DNA of 64,000 nucleotides, from contig CAMVCB010000001.1 of NCBI GenBank assembly GCA_947165895.1, positions 310,001 to 374,000 on the forward strand, given 5' to 3'. The notes beneath the pieces are model-generated. The model was given only the letters and a program-made list of their open reading frames with translations, ran no database searches and was not told the DNA's origin. A program made the position numbers and the translations under genes. Positions 27,622 through 35,920 of this stretch are shown here, one piece after another. This DNA is from an uncultured Treponema sp. (GTDB lineage: Bacteria; Spirochaetota; Spirochaetia; Treponematales; Treponemataceae). Each line of letters begins with the position of its first letter. The first letter of the stretch is position 1.

Positions 27622-28890
27622 CTAGAACAGCGATTTGAAGATTTTCTTAAGTACGCTTTCGCCATCCCTATTCTTTTCTTTTCTATCTGCTCCCCTTCGC
27701 TTTCTTGAATCTTTTCCCTGCGGCATATTTTTGCTGGCAAGAACAAGACCGATTACAGTAGCGTAAGAAGGACTTCTGTATGCTTCTTCAATTCCACCAA
27801 GATTTTCAGGAACACCCAGACGAACAGAGGAAGTTCTGAAAACATTCTGTGCAAGTTCTACAACACCTTCCATCTGGGCACCACCGCCTGTAAGGATAAT
27901 GTTACCCGAAAGCTTTCTGATAGACTCGTTTGTATTTTTGATGATGGCAGATTTTACCATTGTGAAAATCTGCTCCATGCGGGCCTGAATAATCTGGCAG
28001 AGCTGACTCTTCATGATTACTTCTGGAGCGCGGCCGCCGACACCAGGCAAAATAACCTCGACATCATTCTGATCATTAATCAAAGGAAGCCAGCAGCAGC
28101 CGGCTTCAATTTTCTTTTCCTCTGCAGTAGCAGAAGAAATACCGGTTACAATCGAAATATCATTTGTAACAAGATTTCCGCCGACAGGAACACTGGCCGT
28201 ACTTACAGGAGCACCGTTTACAAGAACAATTACATCTGTTGAACCGGCGCCAAGGTCAATCAAAATCGAACCAAGCTCCATTTCATCTTCATGGCAGACA
28301 GAAAAAGTCTGAGCCAGAGTTTTGAGCATTACACCGTCCAGAAGATAACCTGCACGGCTTACAGTAGAACGTATATTCTGAATGATTGTTCTGGCTGCAG
28401 TTACAATGTGAACTTCAACTTCAAGACGAGTTCCTATGCGGTGAATTGGGTCTGAAATTCCGTGAATGCCGTCTACAATATAATCCTGAGGTACAACATG
28501 AATTTTTTCACGGTCATCAGGAACAGGAATTGCCGTTGAGTTTGCAATTACACGCTCAACATCAGCTGCAGTGATTTCCTTATTTTTGCTTCCATTAGGA
28601 TTTACGGCAACTCCACCCTTATAATTCTGACTTTCAATCTGAGAGCCGCCGATTCCTGTGATTACAGATTCAACATCAATTCCTGAATTAAGCTGGGCTG
28701 CTTCAATTGCTTCAGTAATTACTTCCTTAGCATCTTCAATATTTACGATTACGCCGTTTCTCATTCCGGCAGATTTTTTTTCGGCAGTTCCGGCAATATG
28801 AATTTTTCCTTCATCATCATATTCACCGATTGCAACTCTGATTACGCTTGTTCCGATATCCAGTCCAACTGCAATTCTATTTTCCGCCAT
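27622..28890 (-). CDS. ftsA: Cell division protein FtsA
   Basis: 422 aa. Actin-like ATPase that tethers FtsZ to the membrane. Motifs seen: AVGLDIGTSVIRVAIGE (phosphate 1), the 1C domain with VSSVITGIGG-like ESVITGIGG, then ILIDLGAGSTDVIVLVNG (phosphate 2) and NIILTGGGAQMEGV (adenosine). The C-terminus ends in a short amphipathic stretch SVLKKIFKSLF, the expected membrane-targeting sequence. It starts 10 bp after ftsQ and has a good ribosome binding site (AGGTAGGA). Confidence 0.96.
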   Translation of the reverse strand: MAENRIAVGLDIGTSVIRVAIGEYDDEGKIHIAGTAEKKSAGMRNGVIVNIEDAKEVITEAIEAAQLNSGIDVESVITGIGGSQIESQNYKGGVAVNPNGSKNKEITAADVERVIANSTAIPVPDDREKIHVVPQDYIVDGIHGISDPIHRIGTRLEVEVHIVTAARTIIQNIRSTVSRAGYLLDGVMLKTLAQTFSVCHEDEMELGSILIDLGAGSTDVIVLVNGAPVSTASVPVGGNLVTNDISIVTGISSATAEEKKIEAGCCWLPLINDQNDVEVILPGVGGRAPEVIMKSQLCQIIQARMEQIFTMVKSAIIKNTNESIRKLSGNIILTGGGAQMEGVVELAQNVFRTSSVRLGVPENLGGIEEAYRSPSYATVIGLVLASKNMPQGKDSRKRRGADRKEKNRDGESVLKKIFKSLF

Positions 28891-28900
28891 TTTTAAAATC

Positions 28901-29773
28901 CTACCTTGTTTTATAAGAAACCGACCCGTATCTTAAATCAACTTCCGAAACTTCAGATCCAAGCTGATTTAAAATGTCCAGCACTACCATCATATACTTT
29001 AATGCGTCTTCATTCAATGCACGATCAGTAAGAACTTTTACCTTTGACTGAGACGGAATAAGTGCCAGCTCATAGCTTCCGGAATCCTTTGGAAGTACGC
29101 AGATTTCTGAAATTGAAGCAAAATACTGCTGGGGCAGCTGCTTGATTTTTGAAATCTGTTCGATAAGAGGTCTGTATTTTGCAGGAATCCTCATCCCCTG
29201 AGCCATATATTCAATCGGAAGCCCTGAAACAATTGGAAGAAAACCTGCTTCTGAAAGCTCCGGATTTTTCTGAGGAAAAAGAACTCCGTTTTTATCAATA
29301 TCCAGAGCAGAAGAAAGGCCCTTATCCATCAGCAAAATCATGGCTACCGGAGCACGCTCTTCAACATTGATATAAATTTTATCCGGGAACTTTTTTCTGA
29401 TAGTTACAGATTCAATTCCGGCGTCGTTTGAAATTACAGCAGCAGCCTGCTCAACATCAAAATTAAACCAGTTTGTGTTTGAAAAAGGCATCAGCTTTTC
29501 AGCAAAATCTTCAGCAGTATAATTCTGAAGTCCTGTTACAGAAACTTTAGGGACTGCAAAACTTGGAAGAATATACTTATACACAACAAGTTCACCAAGA
29601 AGAAGAAAGCATAAAATTCCAAAAATGATTTTAACCGCCCTGATTTTTTTGTCGGCAATGTCATCATCGGTCTGTGAAGCCTCAGGCTGATCATCAGAAA
29701 AAAACTCCTCCAGGCTGTTTTTCTCCTCTCCATAATCATAATTACCCGAAACTAATAAACTCAAATCACTCAT
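28901..29773 (-). CDS. ftsQ: Cell division protein FtsQ/DivIB
   Basis: 290 aa from the ATG at 29773, which has GAAGGA 8 bases upstream; an in-frame TTG at 29797 lacks a site. A cytoplasmic tail of about 45 acidic residues precedes one membrane helix (IIFGILCFLLLGELVVYKYI). A POTRA domain then begins PKVSVTGLQNYTAEDF, followed by the FtsQ domain with SVTIRKKFPDKIYINVEERAPVA. This scaffold links early and late division proteins in the periplasm. Placed, as usual, just before ftsA. Confidence 0.93.
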   Translation of the reverse strand: MSDLSLLVSGNYDYGEEKNSLEEFFSDDQPEASQTDDDIADKKIRAVKIIFGILCFLLLGELVVYKYILPSFAVPKVSVTGLQNYTAEDFAEKLMPFSNTNWFNFDVEQAAAVISNDAGIESVTIRKKFPDKIYINVEERAPVAMILLMDKGLSSALDIDKNGVLFPQKNPELSEAGFLPIVSGLPIEYMAQGMRIPAKYRPLIEQISKIKQLPQQYFASISEICVLPKDSGSYELALIPSQSKVKVLTDRALNEDALKYMMVVLDILNQLGSEVSEVDLRYGSVSYKTR

Positions 29774-29802
29774 TTTTTTTCCTTCAGTTTTTTCCAAGTT
29801 TT

Positions 29803-30993
29803 TTATTTTATTACTGAAAAAGTATTCAAGCTTACTTCTTCATATTTTTTTTCTCTTACAATCCCCTCATCGCATCTTGAAGCGCTTAAAATAAAACCGC
29901 TCATTGCAATGGTTACAATAATTGATGAACCGCCAAGGCTAAAAAACGGAAGGGGAATACCTGTTGAAGGTAAAAGCCCGCATACAACCATGCAGTTTAC
30001 AAGCGACTGGATGAAAATCAAAGAAACACAGCCAAAGGTCGCATAGCCTGTAAATCTTGACGGACTGTTAAATGCCGCAAGATAGCCCCTCCATGCAAAA
30101 ATGCAGAGAAGGATCAGATAAACAATAACACCGCCAAAGCCCATAGCCTCTGCCCAGCCGGCAAAAATATAGTCAGCCTGAACTTCAGGAATACTGTTTA
30201 TTTTTGAAAGTCCGCTTCCAATTCCATTTCCCCATAAGCCGCCGGCACTTATTGCTCTTTTTGCGGCTAGAGTCTGGTAGTTTACGGACGATGCAAAATC
30301 ATCAGGCCGCAAAAATCCGATAATTCGTTCCATTCGGTATCTTTCCAGTGTAATCAAAAGAAAAATGGCCGGAATTGCGATAAACAAAAAGGGAATAAGC
30401 CATTTTAATTTGGTTCCGGAAACAAAAAACATCAGGATTCCGATTAAAGCGATAAAAAGTCCTGTTGAAAAGTCTTTCTGAGCAATTACAAGTCCGACAA
30501 AGGTAAAAAGCCCGAGAACGCAGGGAAAAACAGACTTTTCATCTTCATCTATTATTTCTTCCTGCTTTTCGAAATTGTTGGCAAGAAAAAGCACAAGCAC
30601 AAATTTTACCAGTTCAGAAGGCTGGAAGGTAAAATTCAAGGGCATTCTGAGCCAGCGGCGGGCACCGTTTTTTTCAATTGAAATGCCTGGAAAATAAGTC
30701 AGAATACAGCAGACAACAGAAAAAACAACCAGAATAAAAATCATGCGGCGGACAAGATTCATATCAACCACAAGAAAGAAGCAGAAGGCCGCAAAACCGA
30801 CAAGAGAACAAATCAGCTGGCGGTTAACAAAATAAAAAGGATTGGAAAATCTTGTATTTCCATAACGCTGAGAGCAGATAAAAAGAGTAAAAATGCCAAG
30901 TCCCCACAAGAGAATAATCGTAACAAAGAGGAGCATGTCAATTTTGTGATAATTTTCACTCGGCTTATTTGCGTAAAAGGTAAAACTTTCCAA
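29803..30993 (-). CDS. ftsW: SEDS-family glycosyltransferase FtsW
   Basis: 396 aa from a TTG start at 30993, chosen because AGGAG lies 9 bases upstream, inside the murF stop region; an in-frame GTG at 31029 would overlap murF. Ten or so membrane helices. SEDS hallmarks: GARRWLRMPLNFTFQPSELVKF, then QADYIFAGWAEAMGFGG and LPSTGIPLPFFSLGGSSI. FtsW polymerises lipid II at the septum together with a class B PBP. No class B PBP gene lies next to it here, unlike most dcw clusters. RodA is the alternative; position in the dcw cluster supports FtsW. Confidence 0.93.
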   Translation of the reverse strand: MESFTFYANKPSENYHKIDMLLFVTIILLWGLGIFTLFICSQRYGNTRFSNPFYFVNRQLICSLVGFAAFCFFLVVDMNLVRRMIFILVVFSVVCCILTYFPGISIEKNGARRWLRMPLNFTFQPSELVKFVLVLFLANNFEKQEEIIDEDEKSVFPCVLGLFTFVGLVIAQKDFSTGLFIALIGILMFFVSGTKLKWLIPFLFIAIPAIFLLITLERYRMERIIGFLRPDDFASSVNYQTLAAKRAISAGGLWGNGIGSGLSKINSIPEVQADYIFAGWAEAMGFGGVIVYLILLCIFAWRGYLAAFNSPSRFTGYATFGCVSLIFIQSLVNCMVVCGLLPSTGIPLPFFSLGGSSIIVTIAMSGFILSASRCDEGIVREKKYEEVSLNTFSVIK

Positions 30994-30995
30994 AA

Positions 30996-32465
30996 TTACA
31001 TCTCCTGAAGAACTTTGACACTTTCGCACATTTTTTCGTAAACCTTTTCAAGCTTCATACTGTTTGAACCCTTCAAAACAAGAATATCATTTTTGCGCAC
31101 AGCATGAGTGATTGTTTTTACGATTAAATCAAAAACTTCATCACTGTTTTTTTCAAACCAGAATACATTTGGACGGTTTTTTATCAGCTCATAGGCAGCT
31201 TTCATTTCTGAACCAACAAGGAAAGTATAATCAGGATGAATTTCAAGAATTTTCTTTCCAACTTCTTCATGAGCCTTTTTAGATTCAGCACCAAGCTCCT
31301 TCATATCAGCAAGAACAAGAAGCTTGCGTCCGCCGGTTTCAAGCTTATAAATAAAATCAAGAAGCTTTCCCATTGAATCAGGATTTGCGTTATAGCAGTC
31401 CTTAATCACATTGATTTCGCAGCCTTCCCTGATTTCAATCTTTCCAGTTTCCATACGACCGCTTACAGATTTCATGCTTTCAAGACCGGCTTTTATTTCC
31501 TCTTCAGAAATTCCAAGCTCCTGGGCACATTCAACAACCGCAAGGGCATCATAATAGTTATGCTCTCCGCTGAGGGGAAGTTTTACATTTACACCGTTAA
31601 TTTTAAAATTTATTCCAAAAAGGCCGTCATCTTTTATAAGCTGAATACTCCAGCGGCCCTGGTCACTGTTATCGCGGCCAAATTTTACAACCTTTCCGTT
31701 AACGTTTTCTGTACAGAAATCTGCAAATTCATCATTTGCGGGAACAAAAGCGGCTCCGTTTGAAGGAATGTAATCGAGAGACTTTCTTTTTTCTCGGGCG
31801 ATGTTTTCACGGCTTCCCAAAATTCCAATATGGGCTGTACCAATATTTGTGATAATTCCATACTGTGATTTAAGAACCTTAGAAATCTCGCCGATTTCAT
31901 TTTCACGATTCATTCCCATTTCAAAAACCCCGATTTTATGATTGCTTCGAATATTAAATACAGAAAGAGGAAGTCCTGTCTCCGAATTTAAATTTCCCTT
32001 AGTGTGAACAACATCTCTTTCACCATAATGCTGCTTTACAACACTAACCATCATCTCTTTTGTCGTAGTCTTGCCGCTTGAACCGGTAATACTGACCTTT
32101 GTCAAATCTGAAAATTTCTCTACATATTTTTCGGCAGCATCCTGAAGTCCGTGCAGGGTATTTTTTACTGCAAGAAAAAAGACAGAAGGATTTTCTTTAC
32201 AAAGACTGTCATAAAAATCCTTATTTTCAGAAACTTCATTCTGATTTATAAGGATTACAGATGCGCCCTTTTCAATTGCCTGAGGAATATATTTATGTCC
32301 GTTCTGAAACTCCCCTACAAGAGGAACAAACATAGATTTTTCACATACATTGCGGCTGTCAGTAACAACGTTAGTAAAATAACAGTCAGCCTTATCATTT
32401 AAAACCTGTCCATTAGTTCCGGAAACAAGTTCGCTTTTATTAAGTAAAGATTCTTCAACACCCAT
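30996..32465 (-). CDS. murF: UDP-MurNAc-tripeptide:D-Ala-D-Ala ligase MurF
   Basis: 489 aa from the ATG at 32465. Adds D-Ala-D-Ala to the UDP-MurNAc tripeptide, the last cytoplasmic step of peptidoglycan precursor synthesis. N-terminal Mur domain (TDSRNVCEKSMFVPLVGEFQNGHKY region), P-loop ITGSSGKTTTKEMM, central VFEMGMNRENEIGEIS and NIGTAHIGILGSRENIAREK, and C-terminal DCYNANPDSM and LVLADMKELG are all conserved. Its product feeds the same septal synthesis in which FtsW acts. murE, mraY, murD, murG and murC are not in the cluster. Confidence 0.95.
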   Translation of the reverse strand: MGVEESLLNKSELVSGTNGQVLNDKADCYFTNVVTDSRNVCEKSMFVPLVGEFQNGHKYIPQAIEKGASVILINQNEVSENKDFYDSLCKENPSVFFLAVKNTLHGLQDAAEKYVEKFSDLTKVSITGSSGKTTTKEMMVSVVKQHYGERDVVHTKGNLNSETGLPLSVFNIRSNHKIGVFEMGMNRENEIGEISKVLKSQYGIITNIGTAHIGILGSRENIAREKRKSLDYIPSNGAAFVPANDEFADFCTENVNGKVVKFGRDNSDQGRWSIQLIKDDGLFGINFKINGVNVKLPLSGEHNYYDALAVVECAQELGISEEEIKAGLESMKSVSGRMETGKIEIREGCEINVIKDCYNANPDSMGKLLDFIYKLETGGRKLLVLADMKELGAESKKAHEEVGKKILEIHPDYTFLVGSEMKAAYELIKNRPNVFWFEKNSDEVFDLIVKTITHAVRKNDILVLKGSNSMKLEKVYEKMCESVKVLQEM

Positions 32466-32483
32466 TTTCAACTCTCACCCTGT

Positions 32484-32789
32484 CTAGTTTTTTCTTTCCC
32501 CAGTCATTTCAACCCGGACTATATCTTCAGCCTGGGCCTTATGCATTCCAAGCTCTCTTGTTGCAATTTTTTCGATTCTGTCAGCACTGGAAAGCACACT
32601 GATGTCACTTACAAGCTTTTTATTCTGCTCAATAAGCTCAGTCTGTTTTTTTTCAAGAGAACGAAGTTCCCTCTCAAGGTCTGTATAGCGCTTTGCCTGA
32701 ATAGCATACAAATACAGCAGAGCAGGAATGGCAAGTGCCAGAAGACATACAAATACTTTTTTAAAAAATTCACCGAATTTTACTTTCAT
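32484..32789 (-). CDS. ftsL: FtsL-like septal protein
   Basis: 101 aa. Short cytoplasmic head, one membrane helix (VFVCLLALAIPALLYLYAI), then a coiled coil (about residues 30-65, rich in Glu, Lys and Leu) and the end DRIEKIATRELGMHKAQAED, which resembles the FtsL/DivIC closing motif. FtsL sequences are poorly conserved, so topology and the position between rsmH and murF carry most of the weight. It starts 2 bp after rsmH. Confidence 0.82.
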   Translation of the reverse strand: MKVKFGEFFKKVFVCLLALAIPALLYLYAIQAKRYTDLERELRSLEKKQTELIEQNKKLVSDISVLSSADRIEKIATRELGMHKAQAEDIVRVEMTGERKN

Positions 32790-32791
32790 AA

Positions 32792-33778
32792 TTAATACCC
32801 GATCACTCCTTCCAGTCTGTAATCACTTGCATTACAGATTTTTTTGACTACCCGAAGCTTTGCACTTCTGGAAGGACTGTTGTTTTTAATTTCCTCTTCT
32901 GTAGGACAGACAGGTTTTCTTGTAAGAATTTCTGCGCACTGCTTTCCACCGCAGCGGCAGACTGCAACTTCAGGCGGGCAGACACATTCTTTTCCAAGAT
33001 TACGGAAATAATTTTTTACGATGCGGTCTTCAAGCGAATGGAAGGTGATTACCCCCATTTTTCCGCCGATATTGAGACAGTTAAATGCATCATGAAGAGC
33101 CTTTGGAAGACGCTTAAGCTCACCGTTTACGGCAATTCTTAGTGCCTGAAAGGTTCTTGTTGCCGGATGAATCTGACCGTAGCGGTAATTTGCAGGAACT
33201 GCATTCCAGATGATTTCTGCAAGCGCTTTTGAAGATTCAATTCGTCCTCCGTTTCGGGCATCACAGATTGCCTTTGCAATGCGGCGGCTGAGTTTTTCTT
33301 CACCGTAAAGGTAAATTAAATCTGCAAGCTTTTCCTCCGGTAAATCATTTACCAAATCTGCCGCAGACTGCCCCTCACTTGTATTAAGGCGCATATCAAG
33401 CTTTTCATCATAACGGAAAGAAAATCCCCGTTCAGATTTTTCGTAATGAAAAACAGAAATTCCAAGATCAAAAAGAATGATGTCAGGTTTTTTAAAATCA
33501 GACGGATAGTCAGCGTAAAAATCCTGAAACCAGCCGTTGTAAAAATGAACTCTGTCACCAAAAGGAGCCAGACGCTCCTTAGCACGAGCCTGAATCACCT
33601 TATCAGCATCAAGGCAGTTAAGCTCAAGCCCGGGATATTTAGAAAGAAAATTAAAAGAATGGCCGCCTTCCCCCGTAGTCGAATCAACCATAACGGCATG
33701 ATTTTCGTACGATTCCCCAAGCGGCGCCAGATATTCGAGACATTCATTTAACAAAACAGGAGTATGAACAACTTCCAA
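32792..33778 (-). CDS. rsmH: 16S rRNA m4C1402 methyltransferase RsmH
   Basis: 328 aa. Methylates N4 of C1402 in 16S rRNA. Typical opening HTPVLLNECLEYLAP, SAM site MVDSTTGEGGHSFNFLSKYP, then IILFDLGISVFHYEKSERGFSF, TFQALRIAVNGELKRL and GVITFHSLEDRIVKNYF. A Cys-rich stretch CVCPPEVAVCRCGGKQC near residue 265 is also usual in this family. It follows mraZ by 29 bp. Confidence 0.96.
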   Translation of the reverse strand: MEVVHTPVLLNECLEYLAPLGESYENHAVMVDSTTGEGGHSFNFLSKYPGLELNCLDADKVIQARAKERLAPFGDRVHFYNGWFQDFYADYPSDFKKPDIILFDLGISVFHYEKSERGFSFRYDEKLDMRLNTSEGQSAADLVNDLPEEKLADLIYLYGEEKLSRRIAKAICDARNGGRIESSKALAEIIWNAVPANYRYGQIHPATRTFQALRIAVNGELKRLPKALHDAFNCLNIGGKMGVITFHSLEDRIVKNYFRNLGKECVCPPEVAVCRCGGKQCAEILTRKPVCPTEEEIKNNSPSRSAKLRVVKKICNASDYRLEGVIGY

Positions 33779-33807
33779 TTTCTAAACTTTCCTAAAATCA
33801 CGTATTT

Positions 33808-34251
33808 TTAAAAAGTGATGTCACTGAAATCTTCCATTGCTTCCTGGAAAGACTCCGAGCTTTCTTCACCATACTTTTTATATTCAGCCGAATCCCAAAG
33901 TTCAATAAATTTTGAAATACCCAAAATCGTACAGTCCTTGGAAAGACCGGCATATTCACGTAAAGATTGCGGGATAGAAAGTCGCCCGTTTTTATCAAAC
34001 TCCACTTCCTGAGCTGGTGCAACAAAATGGCGGAAGATCTGTCTGTCCTTCGCCTTCATCATAGATGCATTACTCATAAGCTTTGTCTGAAAAGACTCCC
34101 ATTCTTCAGCAGTAAAAAGCCATAAGCAGCGTTCTGAACCCTTTGTGACAATAAGTACATTCTGATTTACGACCGTTCTCAATTTCACAGGAAATGAGAG
34201 GCGACCCTTATCATCAATCGTATTATTGTATTCACCAGTTAATAGATTCAT
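33808..34251 (-). CDS. mraZ: Transcriptional regulator MraZ
   Basis: 147 aa from the ATG at 34251 (a GTG two codons upstream is possible). Two AbrB-like SpoVT/MraZ repeats: LLTGEYNNTIDDKGRLSFP and AQEVEFDKNGRLSIPQSLR, each with the DxxGR signature. MraZ is the DNA-binding regulator of the dcw operon. Its own start region overlaps the last of four GTGG repeats, the expected MraZ target. Confidence 0.95.
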   Translation of the reverse strand: MNLLTGEYNNTIDDKGRLSFPVKLRTVVNQNVLIVTKGSERCLWLFTAEEWESFQTKLMSNASMMKAKDRQIFRHFVAPAQEVEFDKNGRLSIPQSLREYAGLSKDCTILGISKFIELWDSAEYKKYGEESSESFQEAMEDFSDITF

Positions 34252-34252
34252 A

Positions 34253-34288
34253 CCCACTTACAACCACTTTTTACCACTTTTTCCCACT
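34253..34288 (-). promoter_or_regulatory. MraZ operator: four GTGG repeats at 10-bp spacing
   Basis: On the minus strand AGTGGG, AGTGGT, AGTGGT and AGTGGG occur at 34283-34288, 34273-34278, 34263-34268 and 34253-34258, each starting exactly 10 bp after the previous. MraZ of E. coli and Mycoplasma binds TGGGN-type repeats spaced 10 bp apart. The array lies between the -10 box and the mraZ start. Confidence 0.88.
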
Positions 34289-34296
34289 TATCTATC

Positions 34297-34324
34297 ATTT
34301 TATACCAAAATTCGCTAAAGTCAA
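34297..34324 (-). promoter_or_regulatory. Probable promoter of the dcw operon
   Basis: TTGACT (34319-34324) and TAAAAT (34297-34302) on the minus strand, 16 bp apart, directly upstream of the MraZ repeat array. Confidence 0.65.
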
Positions 34325-34418
34325 TGTATTTTCAAACCGATAATTAACGAAAATAATATATTTTTATAACAAAACCTTAATTTACATTTACTAAATTAAT
34401 TACAAGTATTTTCCTGTC

Positions 34419-35147
34419 ATGTCAGATTTCAGTACACTAAAAGAAAGCAGTCTTCACAGCACATTAAAAAAAATTTACGCATATCAGAATAACGGGCAGA
34501 CAGAAGTTGAACTTAACAATCATATTTACGACATAGTCACAAAAGAAAATGAAATCATAGAAATCCAGAATCAGAACCTTAATCACCTGCTTCCCAAAAT
34601 AAAAGACACAATTGAAAAAGGAATGAAAATAAAGGTTGTTCATCCGGTCATCGTGACAAAGCATATTGAACTTTACGACAAGGACAAAAATCTGATAAAA
34701 AGGACAAAAAGTCCGGTAAAGGGATGTATTTACAGTATTTTTAAAGAACTTAAAGGGATTTATCCGGTTCTTTTAGAAAAAAGTTTTACCCTTGAAGTTC
34801 CCTTTATCACAATCACAGAAATAAGGATTCAGGAAGACCTTCCGGTCCAGTCAGAAAACAAACTCAGAAGATTTAAACGAAACTGGAACAAACAGAATAA
34901 AAAATTGAATGAGATTTTAGAAAGCAGGACTTTCAAGTGCGGGGAAGATTATCTTTCCCTGCTCCCCTCAGAATTACCTCAGGAATTTTATTCAAAGGAT
35001 TTGGAAAAGGAATTAAAAGAGGCAAAAATGCCGGCAAGAATTTATAAAAATGCAAACCTTATTTTATGGGTATTTCACAAAATGAAATTAATAGAACTTA
35101 CAAAAACAGAAAAAAGAAGAAAGTATTACAAAATTAAACAGACATAA
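34419..35147 (+). CDS. Unrecognised protein, possible PD-(D/E)XK-like domain with a C-terminal winged helix
   Basis: 242 aa, Lys/Glu-rich, no membrane segment. Residues about 26-60 read as helix with Glu, strand with Asp, then ENEIIEIQNQNLNHLLPKI; the E...D...ExQ order resembles a PD-(D/E)XK nuclease core with Gln in place of Lys, as in Rpn-type nucleases. Strand IKVVHPVIVTKHIELYD follows. The C-terminal 50 residues (ANLILWVFHKMKLIELTKT, then KRRKYYKI) look like a winged helix. The nuclease reading is only a shape match. Divergent from mraZ, it has no obvious partner; the base composition is more AT-rich than the dcw genes. Confidence 0.6.
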   Translation: MSDFSTLKESSLHSTLKKIYAYQNNGQTEVELNNHIYDIVTKENEIIEIQNQNLNHLLPKIKDTIEKGMKIKVVHPVIVTKHIELYDKDKNLIKRTKSPVKGCIYSIFKELKGIYPVLLEKSFTLEVPFITITEIRIQEDLPVQSENKLRRFKRNWNKQNKKLNEILESRTFKCGEDYLSLLPSELPQEFYSKDLEKELKEAKMPARIYKNANLILWVFHKMKLIELTKTEKRRKYYKIKQT

Positions 35148-35175
35148 AAAAAAGGGTTTCCTGAATCGGAAACCC
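35145..35175 (-). terminator. Intrinsic terminator of the flaA pair
   Basis: GGGTTTCC (35154-35161) pairs with GGAAACCC (35168-35175). On the minus strand the hairpin is followed by nine T residues. It may also serve the convergent 242-aa gene, though the plus-strand T tract is short. Confidence 0.82.
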
Positions 35176-35197
35176 CTTTCTGCATTAAAAAGGTTTA

Positions 35198-35920
35198 TTA
35201 CCAGTTATCCATGATATCATCTTCATCATGATTTTCGATATCGTAAAGGTCTGTTACGGCTCTCAAATCATCAATATACATGTAGAAGTTTCCTTTTGCC
35301 TGAACCGGATTACATTCAACACGGAAACCGATAATTCTAAGTCCAGGACGATCACCAAAGTAAGCGCTGCTCTGAACAATACCGTGCTCTCCATCAGGAG
35401 AAGGAGGAACTACACAAGTAAGCTTTTTCCATCCGCTGAAACCAAGGTTTCCAAGATAGATTTCAAAGTTACTTCCAAAGTAATCCTGTACAAGAACATA
35501 CATATCATGCTGCTGGTTACGACCGCAAACCCAGAGAGAAATTGTCTTTACAGTTCCTTCTACAGCAAGCGGGCGGCCAGATTTGATTGTAAATGGATTG
35601 ATACCGCGGCGGAAGAAAGAAACTTTTACACCGTAAACCTGTACATCTTCCTCTTCCTTACCTGCATCATCTTCCAACGGCTCTTTCATAATAGGGCTTC
35701 CCTGGAAAAGGCGGGCCTGAATGATACCATCATCTGATGACATATGAACGTTCCATGAACCTTCGCGCTCAAACTTATCAATTGATACTTCGCGCAAAGA
35801 AGACATTGCTGAATCTGCACCTACATCTTCAGGATTCGGATCACCCAAACTGTTATTCTGAGCGAAAGTAAGTCCTGCAAACAAAACTGCTACTGAACAA
35901 AGCGCTAATATCTTTTTCAT
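35198..35920 (-). CDS. flaA: Flagellar filament outer layer protein FlaA (second copy)
   Basis: 240 aa. Cleavable signal peptide (LCSVAVLFAGLTFAQ). FlaA-family core: SIDKFEREGSWNVHMSSDD, then YGVKVSFFRRGINPFTIKSG, KTISLWVCGRNQQHDMYVLV, GWKKLTCVVPPSPDG and a closing MYIDDLRAVTDLYDIENHD. Spirochaete FlaA forms the sheath around the FlaB core of the periplasmic flagella. The ATG overlaps the stop of the first flaA copy by one base. An FlaA-like gene pair next to fba is, as I recall, also found in T. pallidum (TP0662-TP0664). Highly acidic C-terminus. Confidence 0.9.
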   Translation of the reverse strand: MKKILALCSVAVLFAGLTFAQNNSLGDPNPEDVGADSAMSSLREVSIDKFEREGSWNVHMSSDDGIIQARLFQGSPIMKEPLEDDAGKEEEDVQVYGVKVSFFRRGINPFTIKSGRPLAVEGTVKTISLWVCGRNQQHDMYVLVQDYFGSNFEIYLGNLGFSGWKKLTCVVPPSPDGEHGIVQSSAYFGDRPGLRIIGFRVECNPVQAKGNFYMYIDDLRAVTDLYDIENHDEDDIMDNW

